Source: an uncultured Oscillospiraceae bacterium
Lineage (GTDB): Bacteria > Bacillota > Clostridia > Oscillospirales > Oscillospiraceae
DNA length: 61,572 nucleotides
Direction: 5' to 3'
Assembly: GCA_944385665.1 (NCBI GenBank)
Contig: CALWYB010000007.1
Coordinates: 1 to 61,572, forward strand
The notes under the pieces are model-generated. The model did no database searches. It was not told the origin of the DNA and was given only the letters and a program-made list of their open reading frames with translations. The position numbers and the translations under genes were made by a program. How positions within the stretch are numbered: position 1 is the first letter of the stretch; the number at the start of each line of letters is the position of its first letter. Positions 33,249 through 42,415 of the stretch are shown here, piece by piece.

Positions 33249-36196
33249 CGATGCTGCTGCAATGGTTTGTCACCTCGTCGGTACTGATTCTGGCGGTGCT
33301 GCTTCTCCGCCGTCTGCTGGGCGGCCGCATCTCTCCCCGGGTGAAATACGCCCTGTGGGCGGTGGTGCTGGTGCGGCTGCTCTTGCCCCTCTCCCCCTTG
33401 CCCAGCCTGTTCAGCCTCACCGCCGCCCTGGAGCCGGTGGAACAAAAGCTGGACCAGCGGATGGACAGCCAGATGGTCTACGCCATCCCTACCCAGGTCT
33501 ACCCTACCTCCCCCGGCACGGTGGAGTCTGGTGAGGAGCCCATCATCGATCGCACAGAGCACAGCTGGGCGGGCGGCCCCACCTACTACTCCGGCGGGGT
33601 GGTGATCGACGAAGAGAGCGCCACCCACTACTATTTCATGATGCCTCTGGACGAGCTGTGCGTGCTGCTGTGGGGGGCGGGAGGTCTGGCCCTGGGTCTG
33701 GTGCTGTTGGCTTCCAACCTGCACCTCTCCCACAAACTGCGGGACAAACGGCTGCCGCTGGAATGTTCCGGCTGTCCCCTGCCGGTATACACCGTGGAGG
33801 GTCTGCCCTCCCCCTGCCTGTTCGGCCTCTTCCGCCCCGGCATCTACCTCACCCCGGATCTGGCCGCCGACAGCCCTGCCCGGGTCCACGTTCTGGCCCA
33901 CGAGCTGACCCACTTCCGCCAAAAGGACCACCTCTGGTCCGCCCTGCGGTGTGTGGCCCTGGCCCTCCACTGGTATAATCCCCTGGTGTGGCTGGCGGTG
34001 TTTTTGTCCAAGCGGGACGGAGAGCTCTCCTGCGACTCAGGGGCCGTAAAAGCCTTGGGGGAGGCGGAGCGCATCCCCTACGGGCGCACCCTGGTCTCCC
34101 TGGTGGCCCGGCGGAGCCTGCGCCCCGGCGACCTGTTGTCCTGCTCCACCTCCATGGCGGAGGGGAAGGGGAGCATTCAGGAGCGCATCACCCAGCTGGT
34201 AAAGCACCCGGAGACCAGGAAAACCGCCCTGTTCGCCGTGGTGGCGCTGGCCGCTCTGGCAGTGGTTTTTACCTTTGGAAACAGCCAGAGGCAGCAGACG
34301 GATAGCACTGGCTCTCTCTACTCCTCCCTCCGCAGCCAGATTCAAGCCGCCCAGTCCATCCGCTATACCCCGTCCCCCACCTCCAGCACGGCCTACCCCG
34401 ATCCCATCACCGACGCCGACCTGCTGGAGGAGGCCAAAGAACTGCTGATGGGGGCCTATGACCTGATGACTCCGGTGACCGGCACCAACTGGACCGTAGA
34501 GTCCTTTACCGCCGCCTCCGTCACTCTGATCACCGGGTCAGAGGAGGTCAGTTACTATATCTGTCCCTTTGAGGGACGGGATTATCTCATCACTCCCGCC
34601 CAGCTCAACGCGGAGGAATACACCCCGGTGTCTGTGTTCTCTCAGGACACCGGCGCGGTGGAGGCCGCTCTGGACACTCTGGCCCAGCAGCAGCAAAACC
34701 GCAATATAGGCACCTGGCGGGTGGACTACCCGGAATATAAAAATCAGCTGACCCAGCTATTTCTGGATCTGGAGGAGCCTGCCTTTCTGGAGCAGAATGT
34801 ATCTGCCAACAAGCAGGAATGGCTCACCGAGCACACGGATCACTATGAAGTGACCTACGGCTCCCCCTGGTGGCTCAGCAACGCCCCGGAGGGCTGGTAT
34901 GCCCGGGCCATAAACGGTTCGGAGTGGTATACCATCGTCATCCCCGATTCCATCGCCTCCCAGGTCCAGGCCATCTGTCAGGAGCAGGCCCGCTATCCCA
35001 GCTGGGACACGGTCACCTCCGCCCTGGTAAACGCCAGCACCATCCAATACGCCCCCATGAGCGCCATGGACTACCGCTCCAACATCACCGATCCGGCCAC
35101 GGTGTCCCAGCTGTCCCAGGCCCTTGAGCAGGGGCTCTCCACCCTGCCTGACGACTGGGTCCCCCAACGGGTCGCGGCAGAGGACCTGCCGGTGTTTACC
35201 TTCGTGACGGACGACTCTCGCACCGTCACCTTCTATCTGGAGGAAACAGAGACCTCCTACCTGCTGGCCTGCGGCTGCACGGTCGGCACCTGGGAGACCG
35301 AGTTCCCCGTACTGGCCCAGGTGTCCAAAGATGCGGTGGAGCAGGCCGACCAGATCATAGCCTTCTGGCAGGAGAGCCAGTCCGGCTCGGCAAGCTACCC
35401 CGCCGACGTGGACACCCTGCGCACCATGGCAAACCTCCAGGCGGAGGACATTCAGGGTCTCTCCCTGGGGAAGATTAGGCAGCCGGAGAACCCCAACTGG
35501 GCAAACGACGTGGACAAAGAACAGCTCGCCCAGTTGATCCGTTACGCCGCCCTGGCCTTCCACGCCCCCTCTCAGGGGACAAATCCCAGCTTGGAATACA
35601 GCCTGTGGAGTCTCGACGTAGCCCTGTCCTCCGGCCAGACCCTCACCCTTACGGCGGGACAGGCGGCGGACCAGATCAGTATCTCGGACAGCCTCCACCT
35701 GTCCAACTGCCCGGAGCTCTACCAGCTCATTCGCCAGCTGGTGGACAACACCCAAACCCTCACCGTGGACGCCTCCGCGGTCCTCCAGACCATGGAGCAG
35801 GTGCTTGCCCAGGAGGAACAGGCTGTGTGGAGCGCCTCTTCCAATGGTCCGGAGGTCTATCTGGGCATCCAGCTCACCTCTCTCAACCGTCTGGCCTCCT
35901 TTGACAACCTGGTGGACGGGAGCACCGTGAACATCTACGGCTACGATTTCGGCTTTGTGATGGACGATCTGTCCCACGTCCCCTGGACAGACGGCACCTG
36001 GATCGACGGACAGCTGCGCTGTCACACCGGCACCGGCTATCGGCACCTCATCACCGTGGAACAAAACGAGAACGTGGTCCAGTATGTTACCGTAACCACC
36101 GACTTCCCCCTGGACCCGGAAAGCTACGGGGCCCATACCGATTCCCAGCTCTCTCTGGGAGAATATGCGGCCCTGACCCTGGGGCTGAGAGGGTAA
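33245..36196 (+). CDS. BlaR1-like M56 family metallopeptidase with large extracellular domain
   Basis: 983 aa. Four N-terminal membrane helices surround a cytoplasmic zinc peptidase site: His219, Glu220, His223 in AHELTHFRQ and Glu260 (GELSCD). A further membrane segment at about 325-340 leads to about 640 residues outside the cell. This is much longer than BlaR1, and no penicillin-binding SxxK domain was recognised, so the ligand is probably not a beta-lactam. The extracellular part looks like several repeated DUF-type modules (Gln-rich, LTLTAGQAADQISISD and similar). It overlaps the blaI-type gene by 4 bp. A terminator follows. Confidence 0.88.
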   Translation: MTMLLQWFVTSSVLILAVLLLRRLLGGRISPRVKYALWAVVLVRLLLPLSPLPSLFSLTAALEPVEQKLDQRMDSQMVYAIPTQVYPTSPGTVESGEEPIIDRTEHSWAGGPTYYSGGVVIDEESATHYYFMMPLDELCVLLWGAGGLALGLVLLASNLHLSHKLRDKRLPLECSGCPLPVYTVEGLPSPCLFGLFRPGIYLTPDLAADSPARVHVLAHELTHFRQKDHLWSALRCVALALHWYNPLVWLAVFLSKRDGELSCDSGAVKALGEAERIPYGRTLVSLVARRSLRPGDLLSCSTSMAEGKGSIQERITQLVKHPETRKTALFAVVALAALAVVFTFGNSQRQQTDSTGSLYSSLRSQIQAAQSIRYTPSPTSSTAYPDPITDADLLEEAKELLMGAYDLMTPVTGTNWTVESFTAASVTLITGSEEVSYYICPFEGRDYLITPAQLNAEEYTPVSVFSQDTGAVEAALDTLAQQQQNRNIGTWRVDYPEYKNQLTQLFLDLEEPAFLEQNVSANKQEWLTEHTDHYEVTYGSPWWLSNAPEGWYARAINGSEWYTIVIPDSIASQVQAICQEQARYPSWDTVTSALVNASTIQYAPMSAMDYRSNITDPATVSQLSQALEQGLSTLPDDWVPQRVAAEDLPVFTFVTDDSRTVTFYLEETETSYLLACGCTVGTWETEFPVLAQVSKDAVEQADQIIAFWQESQSGSASYPADVDTLRTMANLQAEDIQGLSLGKIRQPENPNWANDVDKEQLAQLIRYAALAFHAPSQGTNPSLEYSLWSLDVALSSGQTLTLTAGQAADQISISDSLHLSNCPELYQLIRQLVDNTQTLTVDASAVLQTMEQVLAQEEQAVWSASSNGPEVYLGIQLTSLNRLASFDNLVDGSTVNIYGYDFGFVMDDLSHVPWTDGTWIDGQLRCHTGTGYRHLITVEQNENVVQYVTVTTDFPLDPESYGAHTDSQLSLGEYAALTLGLRG

Positions 36197-36208
36197 CGGC
36201 TCATCCAG

Positions 36209-36239
36209 ACCCCGGCAGCAAAAGCTGCCGGGGTTTTTT
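36209..36239 (+). terminator. Intrinsic terminator after the M56 gene
   Basis: ACCCCGGCAGC / GCTGCCGGGGT stem, AAAA loop, T-run. Confidence 0.93.
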
Positions 36240-36371
36240 GTGCAATGCGCCAATTCACTTTTTTGCTTTATTTCATTAAAAAATGTTCTTACAAGGCAGA
36301 AATGCACAATTTTCGACCGTTAAAAAGGCGTATTTCCTCCCTTTCCGCGCGTTAAGAAAGCGTTAAAATCG

Positions 36372-36400
36372 TTGTTTTTTCCCCCTTGTGGAAGTATCAT
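36372..36400 (+). promoter_or_regulatory. Possible promoter of the activase operon
   Basis: TTGTTT (36372-36377), 17 bp, TATCAT (36395-36400). The match is weak but it is in the right place. Confidence 0.45.
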
Positions 36401-36461
36401 AAATAACGATCGAAATCGGTTCAATTTAGAATTTAGTACGCATGTCAGGAGCTTTTTTCAT

Positions 36462-39395
36462 ATGAGTCTTCGCATCGGAATCGACATTGGCTCCACCACC
36501 GTGAAAGTGGTGGTATTGGATGAACAAAATAAATTGCTGTTCCGCTCCTACGAGCGGCACTACTCCAAGACCCGGGAGCGGGCCTGTGAGACCCTGCACT
36601 CCATCCAGGAGATGCTCCAGGGCAAGCAGGTAAAGCTGGTCATCACCGGCTCGGCGGGCCTGGGCGTGGCCAACGCCTCGGGCATTGATTTTGTCCAGGA
36701 GGTGTACGCCACCGCCGCCGCCGTCAATACATACATTCCCGACACCGACGCCGTCATCGAGCTGGGTGGCGAGGACGCCAAGATCATCTTCTTCGGGGGA
36801 GCCCTGGAGGAGCGGATGAACGGCTCCTGTGCCGGCGGCACCGGCGCCTTCATCGACCAGATGGCCACCCTGATGAACGTCACCGTCAACGAGCTGGATG
36901 AGCTCTCCCTGAAGCACGAAAAGATCTACCCCATCGCCTCCCGCTGCGGCGTGTTCGCCAAGAGCGACATCCAGCCCATCCTCAACCAGGGCGGCCGGAA
37001 AGAGGACGTAGCCGCCTCCATCTTCCAGGCGGTGGTGGACCAGACCGTGGCCGGTCTGACCCAGGGCCGGGAGCTGAAGGGCAAGATCGTCTTTCTGGGC
37101 GGCCCTCTCCACTTCCTCATGGGCCTGCGGCAGCGCTTTGTGGAGACCCTGAAGCTGGACGAGGAGCACGCCATCTTCCCTGAGGACGGCGACTGCTTTG
37201 CCGCCATGGGCGCGGCCCTGTGCGCCACCGACTACGAACCCATTCTCTTTGAGGACGCTCTGAAAAAGCTGGAGGAGAGCGTGGACACCACCACCCTGGT
37301 GGATACCATGCCCCCTCTGTTCCAGGACGTGACCGAGTACGGCGCCTTCTGCGCCCGGCACAACGCCAAGCGCCCCCCCGAGGTGGACATCAAAACCTAT
37401 GAGGGTCCCGCCTGGCTGGGCATCGACGCAGGCTCCACCACCACCAAGCTGGCCCTCATCACCGAGGACGGCGGCCTGCTGTACACCTATTACCAGTCCA
37501 ACCAGGGCAACCCCGTCTCGGTCGTCCTTCCCCAACTGAAGCAGATCTACCAGATGTGCGGCGACCGCATTGAGATCAAGGGTGCGGCCGTCACCGGCTA
37601 CGGCGAAGACCTCATTAAAAACGCCTTCTCCTGTGACTTAGGGTTGGTGGAGACGGTGGCCCACTACAAGGCCGCCGCTCACTTCAACCCCGACGTGGAC
37701 TTCATCATCGACATCGGCGGCCAGGACATGAAGTGCTTTAAAATCCGCAACGGCGCCGTGGACTCCATTATGCTCAACGAGGCCTGCTCCTCCGGCTGCG
37801 GCTCCTTTATTGAGACCTTCGCCAAGGCGCTGGGCTACTCCATCGCCGACTTTGCCAAGATGGGCCTGTTCGCCAAGCACCCGGTAAACCTGGGCAGCCG
37901 CTGCACCGTGTTTATGAACTCCAGCGTGAAGCAGGCCCAAAAGGACGGCGCCAGCGTGGAGGATATCTCCGCCGGCCTGTCCATCTCCATCGTGAAAAAT
38001 GCCATCTACAAGGTCATCCGGGCCGCCAGCGCCGACGACCTGGGCAAGCACATCGTGGTCCAGGGCGGCACCTTCCACAACGACGCGGTGCTCCGGGCCT
38101 TTGAGTTGGAGCTGGGCCGGGACGTCACCCGTCCCACCATCGCCGGCATCATGGGCGCCTTCGGCGCGGCCCTGGCTGCCCGTGACCTCCACCTGGAGAA
38201 GAGCGGCATCCTCACCGCCAAGGCCCTGGAGAAATTCACCCACGTGGCCAAGCCCGCCACCTGCGGCCTGTGCACCAACCACTGCTCTCTCACCATCAAC
38301 ACCTTTGACGGTGGACGGCGCTTCGTCTCCGGCAACCGCTGCTCCCGCCCCCTGGGCGAGGAGCCCAGCCATCTGCCCGACCTGATGCGCTATAAATACG
38401 CCAAACTCCGTGCCCTCCACGGCAAGGGCCAGGGGGACGGCTCCCGGGGCAAGATCGGCATCCCCTTCGGCCTCAATATGTACGAGAACCTGCCCTTCTG
38501 GTTTGAGCTGTTCACCAAGCTGAACTTTGAGGTGGTCCTCTCCCCCGAGTCCTCCCGCAAGCTCTATTTGAAGGGCCAGCGCACCATCCCCTCGGACACC
38601 GTGTGCTATCCCGCCAAGCTCCTCCACGGCCATGTGGAATCCCTGGTGGAGGCGGGCGTGGACGCCATCTTCTACCCCTGTATGCCCTACAACTTTAACG
38701 AGGGCGTCAGCGACAACAACTACAACTGTCCCGTGGTGGCCTACTACCCCGAGCTGCTGGCCGCCAACGTGCCCGACCTGAAAAAGGTCCGCTACTTAAA
38801 CCCCTACTTCGGCCTGCACCGTCCCAAGGACTTTGAGCGCAAGGCCAGCGAGTGGTTCTTCAATGAGTTCCAGGTGCCCAAGCGGGAGACCGTGGCCGCC
38901 GCCAAGGCTGCCTATGCCGCCTACGACGCCTACAAGGAAGACCTTCGGGCCACCGGCCGCGCCTACATTGAGCAGGCCCGGGCGGAGGACCGGCCCATCC
39001 TGGTGGTGGCCGGACGGCCCTACCACATGGACCCGGAGATCAACCACGGCATCAACGACCTGATCACCTCCTTCGGCTTCATCCTCATCACCGAGGACTC
39101 GGTGGCCTACCTGGAGGATAAGGCTCCCCGCCACGTGCTCAACCAGTGGACCTACCACGCCCGGATGTACAACGCGGCCCGGTATGTGTGCACCCAGCCC
39201 GACATGGAGCTTATCCAGCTGGTCTCCTTCGGCTGCGGCATCGACGCCATCACCGGCGACGAGATGCGCTCCATTCTCGAGCAGGGCGGCAAGCTCTACA
39301 CCCAGCTGAAGATCGACGACATCAGCAACCTGGGCGCGGTGAAGATCCGCATCCGGTCCCTGATGGCCGCCATTGACGCCCGCAAGGGCCACTAA
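36462..39395 (+). CDS. Tandem acyl-CoA dehydratase activase (BadF/HgdC-type ATPase, DUF2229)
   Basis: 977 aa. Two ASKHA ATPase units in tandem begin GIDIGSTTVKVVVLD (about residue 5) and LGIDAGSTTTKLALI (about 320). Both have the glycine-rich phosphate loops and a Cys able to bind the shared [4Fe-4S] cluster (GSCAGGTGAFIDQ, ACSSGCGSFIE). A C-terminal DUF2229-type domain of about 400 aa follows, with CGLCTNHCSLTIN. The family uses ATP hydrolysis to drive a low-potential electron into a 2-hydroxyacyl-CoA dehydratase. The next gene is the likely partner. ATG 36462 has CAGGAG upstream. Confidence 0.9.
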   Translation: MSLRIGIDIGSTTVKVVVLDEQNKLLFRSYERHYSKTRERACETLHSIQEMLQGKQVKLVITGSAGLGVANASGIDFVQEVYATAAAVNTYIPDTDAVIELGGEDAKIIFFGGALEERMNGSCAGGTGAFIDQMATLMNVTVNELDELSLKHEKIYPIASRCGVFAKSDIQPILNQGGRKEDVAASIFQAVVDQTVAGLTQGRELKGKIVFLGGPLHFLMGLRQRFVETLKLDEEHAIFPEDGDCFAAMGAALCATDYEPILFEDALKKLEESVDTTTLVDTMPPLFQDVTEYGAFCARHNAKRPPEVDIKTYEGPAWLGIDAGSTTTKLALITEDGGLLYTYYQSNQGNPVSVVLPQLKQIYQMCGDRIEIKGAAVTGYGEDLIKNAFSCDLGLVETVAHYKAAAHFNPDVDFIIDIGGQDMKCFKIRNGAVDSIMLNEACSSGCGSFIETFAKALGYSIADFAKMGLFAKHPVNLGSRCTVFMNSSVKQAQKDGASVEDISAGLSISIVKNAIYKVIRAASADDLGKHIVVQGGTFHNDAVLRAFELELGRDVTRPTIAGIMGAFGAALAARDLHLEKSGILTAKALEKFTHVAKPATCGLCTNHCSLTINTFDGGRRFVSGNRCSRPLGEEPSHLPDLMRYKYAKLRALHGKGQGDGSRGKIGIPFGLNMYENLPFWFELFTKLNFEVVLSPESSRKLYLKGQRTIPSDTVCYPAKLLHGHVESLVEAGVDAIFYPCMPYNFNEGVSDNNYNCPVVAYYPELLAANVPDLKKVRYLNPYFGLHRPKDFERKASEWFFNEFQVPKRETVAAAKAAYAAYDAYKEDLRATGRAYIEQARAEDRPILVVAGRPYHMDPEINHGINDLITSFGFILITEDSVAYLEDKAPRHVLNQWTYHARMYNAARYVCTQPDMELIQLVSFGCGIDAITGDEMRSILEQGGKLYTQLKIDDISNLGAVKIRIRSLMAAIDARKGH

Positions 39396-39444
39396 TCCCA
39401 CGCTTTCCGTTTGAATACGTTATATTTAGAAAGGAAACATCTCT

Positions 39445-40785
39445 ATGGCTAAGCTTGTGTATGATGAAACCGGCCGTCTGCTCTTTACGAAGGAGATGAA
39501 GGAGGAGTACACCCTTCTGATGCCCCAGATGCTCCCCGTCCACTTTGGCATGATGCAGAAGCTCCTGCAGAACGAGGGCTACAAGGTGGATATGCTCACC
39601 ACCAACCACCGAGGGATCGTGGACGAGGGCCTCAAGTACGTCCACAACGACACCTGCTACCCCGCCCTGCTGGTCATCGGCCAGCTCATCGACGCGGTGA
39701 AGCACGGCGGCTACGACCCCCACAAGGTGGGCCTGCTCATCACCCAGACCGGCGGCGGCTGCCGGGCCAGCAACTACATCCACCTGCTTCGGAAAGCCCT
39801 GGAAAAGGCGGATATGGCCTACATCCCCGTGGTCTCCGTGAACCTGTCCGGTCTGGAGAAGAACCCTGGCTTCAAGCTGACTCTGCCCTTCATCCGCAAG
39901 GCGGTGTACGCCATGATGTACGGCGACATCATCGTCAACGTGGCCAACCAGGTCCGCCCCTATGAGGTCAACCAGGGCGAGACCGACGCCATGATCGATA
40001 CCTGGTCCCACAAGCTGGTCACCGGCTTTGAGCAGGGCAAGGGCATGAGCCGCGGCCAGATGCGCAAGAACTTTGCCGAGATCTGCGACGACTTCGCCGC
40101 CATCCCCGTACAGGGCGAGCCCAAGATCCGTGTGGGCGTGGTGGGCGAGATCTACGTGAAGTTCTCCCCCCTGGGCAACAACAACCTGGAGCACTTCCTG
40201 CTCACCGAGGGCGTAGAGCCCGTGGTGCCCGGCCTCACCGACTTTATCATCTTCAAGATCTACAACCGGGTGTCCGACGTGGATCTGTACGGCGGTAAGT
40301 GGATCAAGAAGGCGGCCTGCAAGGCCTTTATGTCCTACATTGAGGGCTGCCAGAAGGATATGATCCAGGCCCTGGAGAACTCCCACCGCTTCCGTGCCCC
40401 CGGCACCTTCCAGGACCTGCACAAGCTGGTCCACGGTTACCTGGGCGACGGCAACAAGATGGGCGAGGGCTGGCTGCTCACCGCCGAGATGCTGGAGCTC
40501 ATCCACTCCGGCACCAACAATATTGTCTGCACCCAGCCCTTCGGCTGCCTGCCCAACCACATCGTGGGCAAGGGCATGATCCGCAAGCTGAAGGACGACT
40601 ACCCCACCAGCAACATTGTGGCCATCGACTACGACCCCGGTGCCACCAAGATCAACCAGGAAAACCGCATCAAGCTGATGCTGGCCAACGCCAAGGGTCT
40701 CTCCCATCAGGAGAGCGCCGCGCCCCGCACCGCCTCCCAGGAGGAGGGCAGCCGCACCCTTACCCACGCCGGCGCCCACGCCTGA
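39445..40785 (+). CDS. 2-hydroxyacyl-CoA dehydratase-family protein (HgdB-like)
   Basis: 446 aa. It is of the D-subunit/HgdB-like family (DUF2229-associated CoA dehydratase-type), with VHNDTCYPALLVIGQLIDA, QTGGGCRASNYIHLLRKA and CTQPFGCLPNHIVGKG cysteine blocks that can hold a [4Fe-4S] cluster. It starts 49 bp after the activase behind GAAAGGAAAC. Together they resemble a one-subunit dehydratase plus activase pair. No HgdA/HgdC pair, CoA transferase or acyl-CoA dehydrogenase is in the window, so the substrate is unknown. Such stand-alone pairs occur in many Clostridia. Confidence 0.82.
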   Translation: MAKLVYDETGRLLFTKEMKEEYTLLMPQMLPVHFGMMQKLLQNEGYKVDMLTTNHRGIVDEGLKYVHNDTCYPALLVIGQLIDAVKHGGYDPHKVGLLITQTGGGCRASNYIHLLRKALEKADMAYIPVVSVNLSGLEKNPGFKLTLPFIRKAVYAMMYGDIIVNVANQVRPYEVNQGETDAMIDTWSHKLVTGFEQGKGMSRGQMRKNFAEICDDFAAIPVQGEPKIRVGVVGEIYVKFSPLGNNNLEHFLLTEGVEPVVPGLTDFIIFKIYNRVSDVDLYGGKWIKKAACKAFMSYIEGCQKDMIQALENSHRFRAPGTFQDLHKLVHGYLGDGNKMGEGWLLTAEMLELIHSGTNNIVCTQPFGCLPNHIVGKGMIRKLKDDYPTSNIVAIDYDPGATKINQENRIKLMLANAKGLSHQESAAPRTASQEEGSRTLTHAGAHA

Positions 40786-40802
40786 TTCCATTCCAGCAAG
40801 CC

Positions 40803-40837
40803 AAAACGGCAGACCATTTCGGTCTGCCGTTTTTTTG
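40803..40837 (+). terminator. Intrinsic terminator after the dehydratase gene
   Basis: AAAACGGCAGACC / GGTCTGCCGTTTT, 5-nt loop, T-run. Confidence 0.93.
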
Positions 40838-40861
40838 CCCCTCAGCGCCTCTCCAGCGCCC

Positions 40862-40890
40862 TTGACGCTTTCCCGGTATCTTGTTATACT
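40862..40890 (+). promoter_or_regulatory. Promoter of the second MATE gene
   Basis: TTGACG (40862-40867), 17 bp, TATACT (40885-40890). Confidence 0.85.
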
Positions 40891-40908
40891 GAATGCAGTA
40901 AACGCGCG

Positions 40909-40988
40909 CCATCCGTGCCCACGGGCCCGTCGATCCCCACGGATGGAACACCAGTTGGTTACACGGGTTCCCGGATACGGGAGCCCGT
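40909..40988 (+). promoter_or_regulatory. Structured 5' leader of the second MATE gene, unassigned
   Basis: Two strong helices lie in the leader of about 120 nt. CCATCCGTG pairs with CACGGATGG (40909-40917 with 40938-40946), enclosing the palindrome ACGGGCCCGT. ACGGGTTCCCG pairs with CGGGAGCCCGT (40963-40973 with 40978-40988), loop GATA. I cannot match it to a known riboswitch class; an attenuator or novel riboswitch is possible. Confidence 0.6.
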
Positions 40989-41019
40989 ATTTCTTACCCT
41001 GGGAAAGGAGCGGAAGCCT

Positions 41020-42363
41020 ATGGAATCACGCGGCAACATCCTAGGCACCATGCCGGTGCGGAAGCTGGTACTCACCATGTCCTCCCCCATCATGCTCTCC
41101 ATGCTTCTGAGCGCCATCTACAACCTGGTGGACAGCATCTACGTGGCCCAGGTCAGCGACCTGGACTTTCTGGCTCTCTCCTACGCCTACCCGGTCCAGC
41201 TGATGGTCATCGCCTTCTGCTGCGGCCTGGGCGTGGGCTTCAACGCCATCCTGGCCAAGCGGCTGGGCCAGGGCCGCCGGGAGGACGCCGTCAACGTGGC
41301 CTGCCACGGGTTTCTCCTCTACGCTGCCATCTGGCTGCTGGCGCTGCTCTTTGCCCTGTTTGGCTGCGCTCCCTTCTTCCGGGTGTGTACCGATAACCCA
41401 GCGGTGGCCCAGGCGGGAATCCGCTATCTCACCATCTGTGCCGGCCTCTCCATCGGCCTGTGCATGCAGTTTCTCACCGAGCGCATCCTCCAGTCCACCG
41501 GCCACCCCGCCGGGTTTATGATCGTCCAGGGCTCAGGAGCCCTGCTGAACATCGTGCTGGACCCGGTGTTTATCTTCGGCTTTGACATGGGAGTGGTGGG
41601 AGCCGCGGTGGCCACCGTCATCGGCCAGATCACCGGGGCCTGCATCGGCTTTTTCCTGGTGTGGCGGCTGCGCCGCACCTTCCCCCTCTCTCCCCGCCGC
41701 TTCCGCTTTTCTTTGGAAATCACCGGCGACATGCTGCGCATCGCCGCCCCCGCCATTGTCATGCAGTCCCTGTCCAGCTTCATGACCCTGGGCCTCAACC
41801 AGATCCTGAACCTGGTCTCCGAGACGGCGGTGTTCGTGCTGGGGGTGTACATCAAGATCCAGTCCTTTGTCTTTATGCCCATCTTTGGGGTGAACAACGG
41901 CCTGGTGCCCATTATCAGCTACAACTACGGCGCCAAAGATGCCGCCCGCATCACCCACTCCATCCGCTTCGGTCTCCAGCTCAGCGTGGGCACCGGGCTG
42001 GCGGGCACGGTGATTCTCTCCCTGGCCGCCTCCCCTCTGCTGCGCTACTGCTTCCAGGCCTCCCCGGAGGCCATGGGAATGGGTGTCCCTGCCCTGCGTA
42101 TGACCGCCCTGGCCTTTGCTGTGGCGGCAGTGAGCATCGTCCTCTCCTCTGCCTTCCAGTCCCTGGACCGGAGCAGCTGCTCCTTGCTGGTCTCTCTGCT
42201 GCGGCAGATCATTTTTCTGCTGCCCATCGCCCTGCTGCTGGTGCAGGTGCGGCCGGAGCTGGTGTGGCTGTGCTTTCTCTTCTCCGAGTTGCTCACCGCG
42301 GCAGTGGCCGTTCCCCTCTACCGCCGGACGGTGGTTCCCCGAGTCCGCAGTCTGAAACCGTAA
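41020..42363 (+). CDS. MATE-family efflux transporter (second)
   Basis: 447 aa, 12 predicted helices. It has the MATE N-terminal pattern (GTMPVRKLVLTMSSPIMLSM), RILQSTGHPAGFMIVQGSGA and GVNNGLVPIISYNYGAKD. It has different surroundings and only distant similarity to the first MATE of the window, so they are not a recent duplication. ATG 41020 has AAAGGAG at 9-nt spacing. It is transcribed from its own promoter through a folded leader, suggesting regulation by a small molecule. A terminator follows. Confidence 0.92.
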   Translation: MESRGNILGTMPVRKLVLTMSSPIMLSMLLSAIYNLVDSIYVAQVSDLDFLALSYAYPVQLMVIAFCCGLGVGFNAILAKRLGQGRREDAVNVACHGFLLYAAIWLLALLFALFGCAPFFRVCTDNPAVAQAGIRYLTICAGLSIGLCMQFLTERILQSTGHPAGFMIVQGSGALLNIVLDPVFIFGFDMGVVGAAVATVIGQITGACIGFFLVWRLRRTFPLSPRRFRFSLEITGDMLRIAAPAIVMQSLSSFMTLGLNQILNLVSETAVFVLGVYIKIQSFVFMPIFGVNNGLVPIISYNYGAKDAARITHSIRFGLQLSVGTGLAGTVILSLAASPLLRYCFQASPEAMGMGVPALRMTALAFAVAAVSIVLSSAFQSLDRSSCSLLVSLLRQIIFLLPIALLLVQVRPELVWLCFLFSELLTAAVAVPLYRRTVVPRVRSLKP

Positions 42364-42373
42364 AAAATCGCGC

Positions 42374-42408
42374 AAAAAAAGCTGTCCTCGTTGGAGGACA
42401 GCTTTTTT
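42374..42408. terminator. Bidirectional intrinsic terminator
   Basis: Stem GCTGTCCTC / GAGGACAGC with A- and T-runs and a GTTG loop. It lies between the convergent MATE and membrane-protein genes. Confidence 0.92.
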
Positions 42409-42415
42409 CTTATGC

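Noticed and set aside
40900-41000. Guanidine-I riboswitch for the MATE leader
   Set aside because: The conserved guanidine aptamer elements were not found; kept as an unassigned structured leader.
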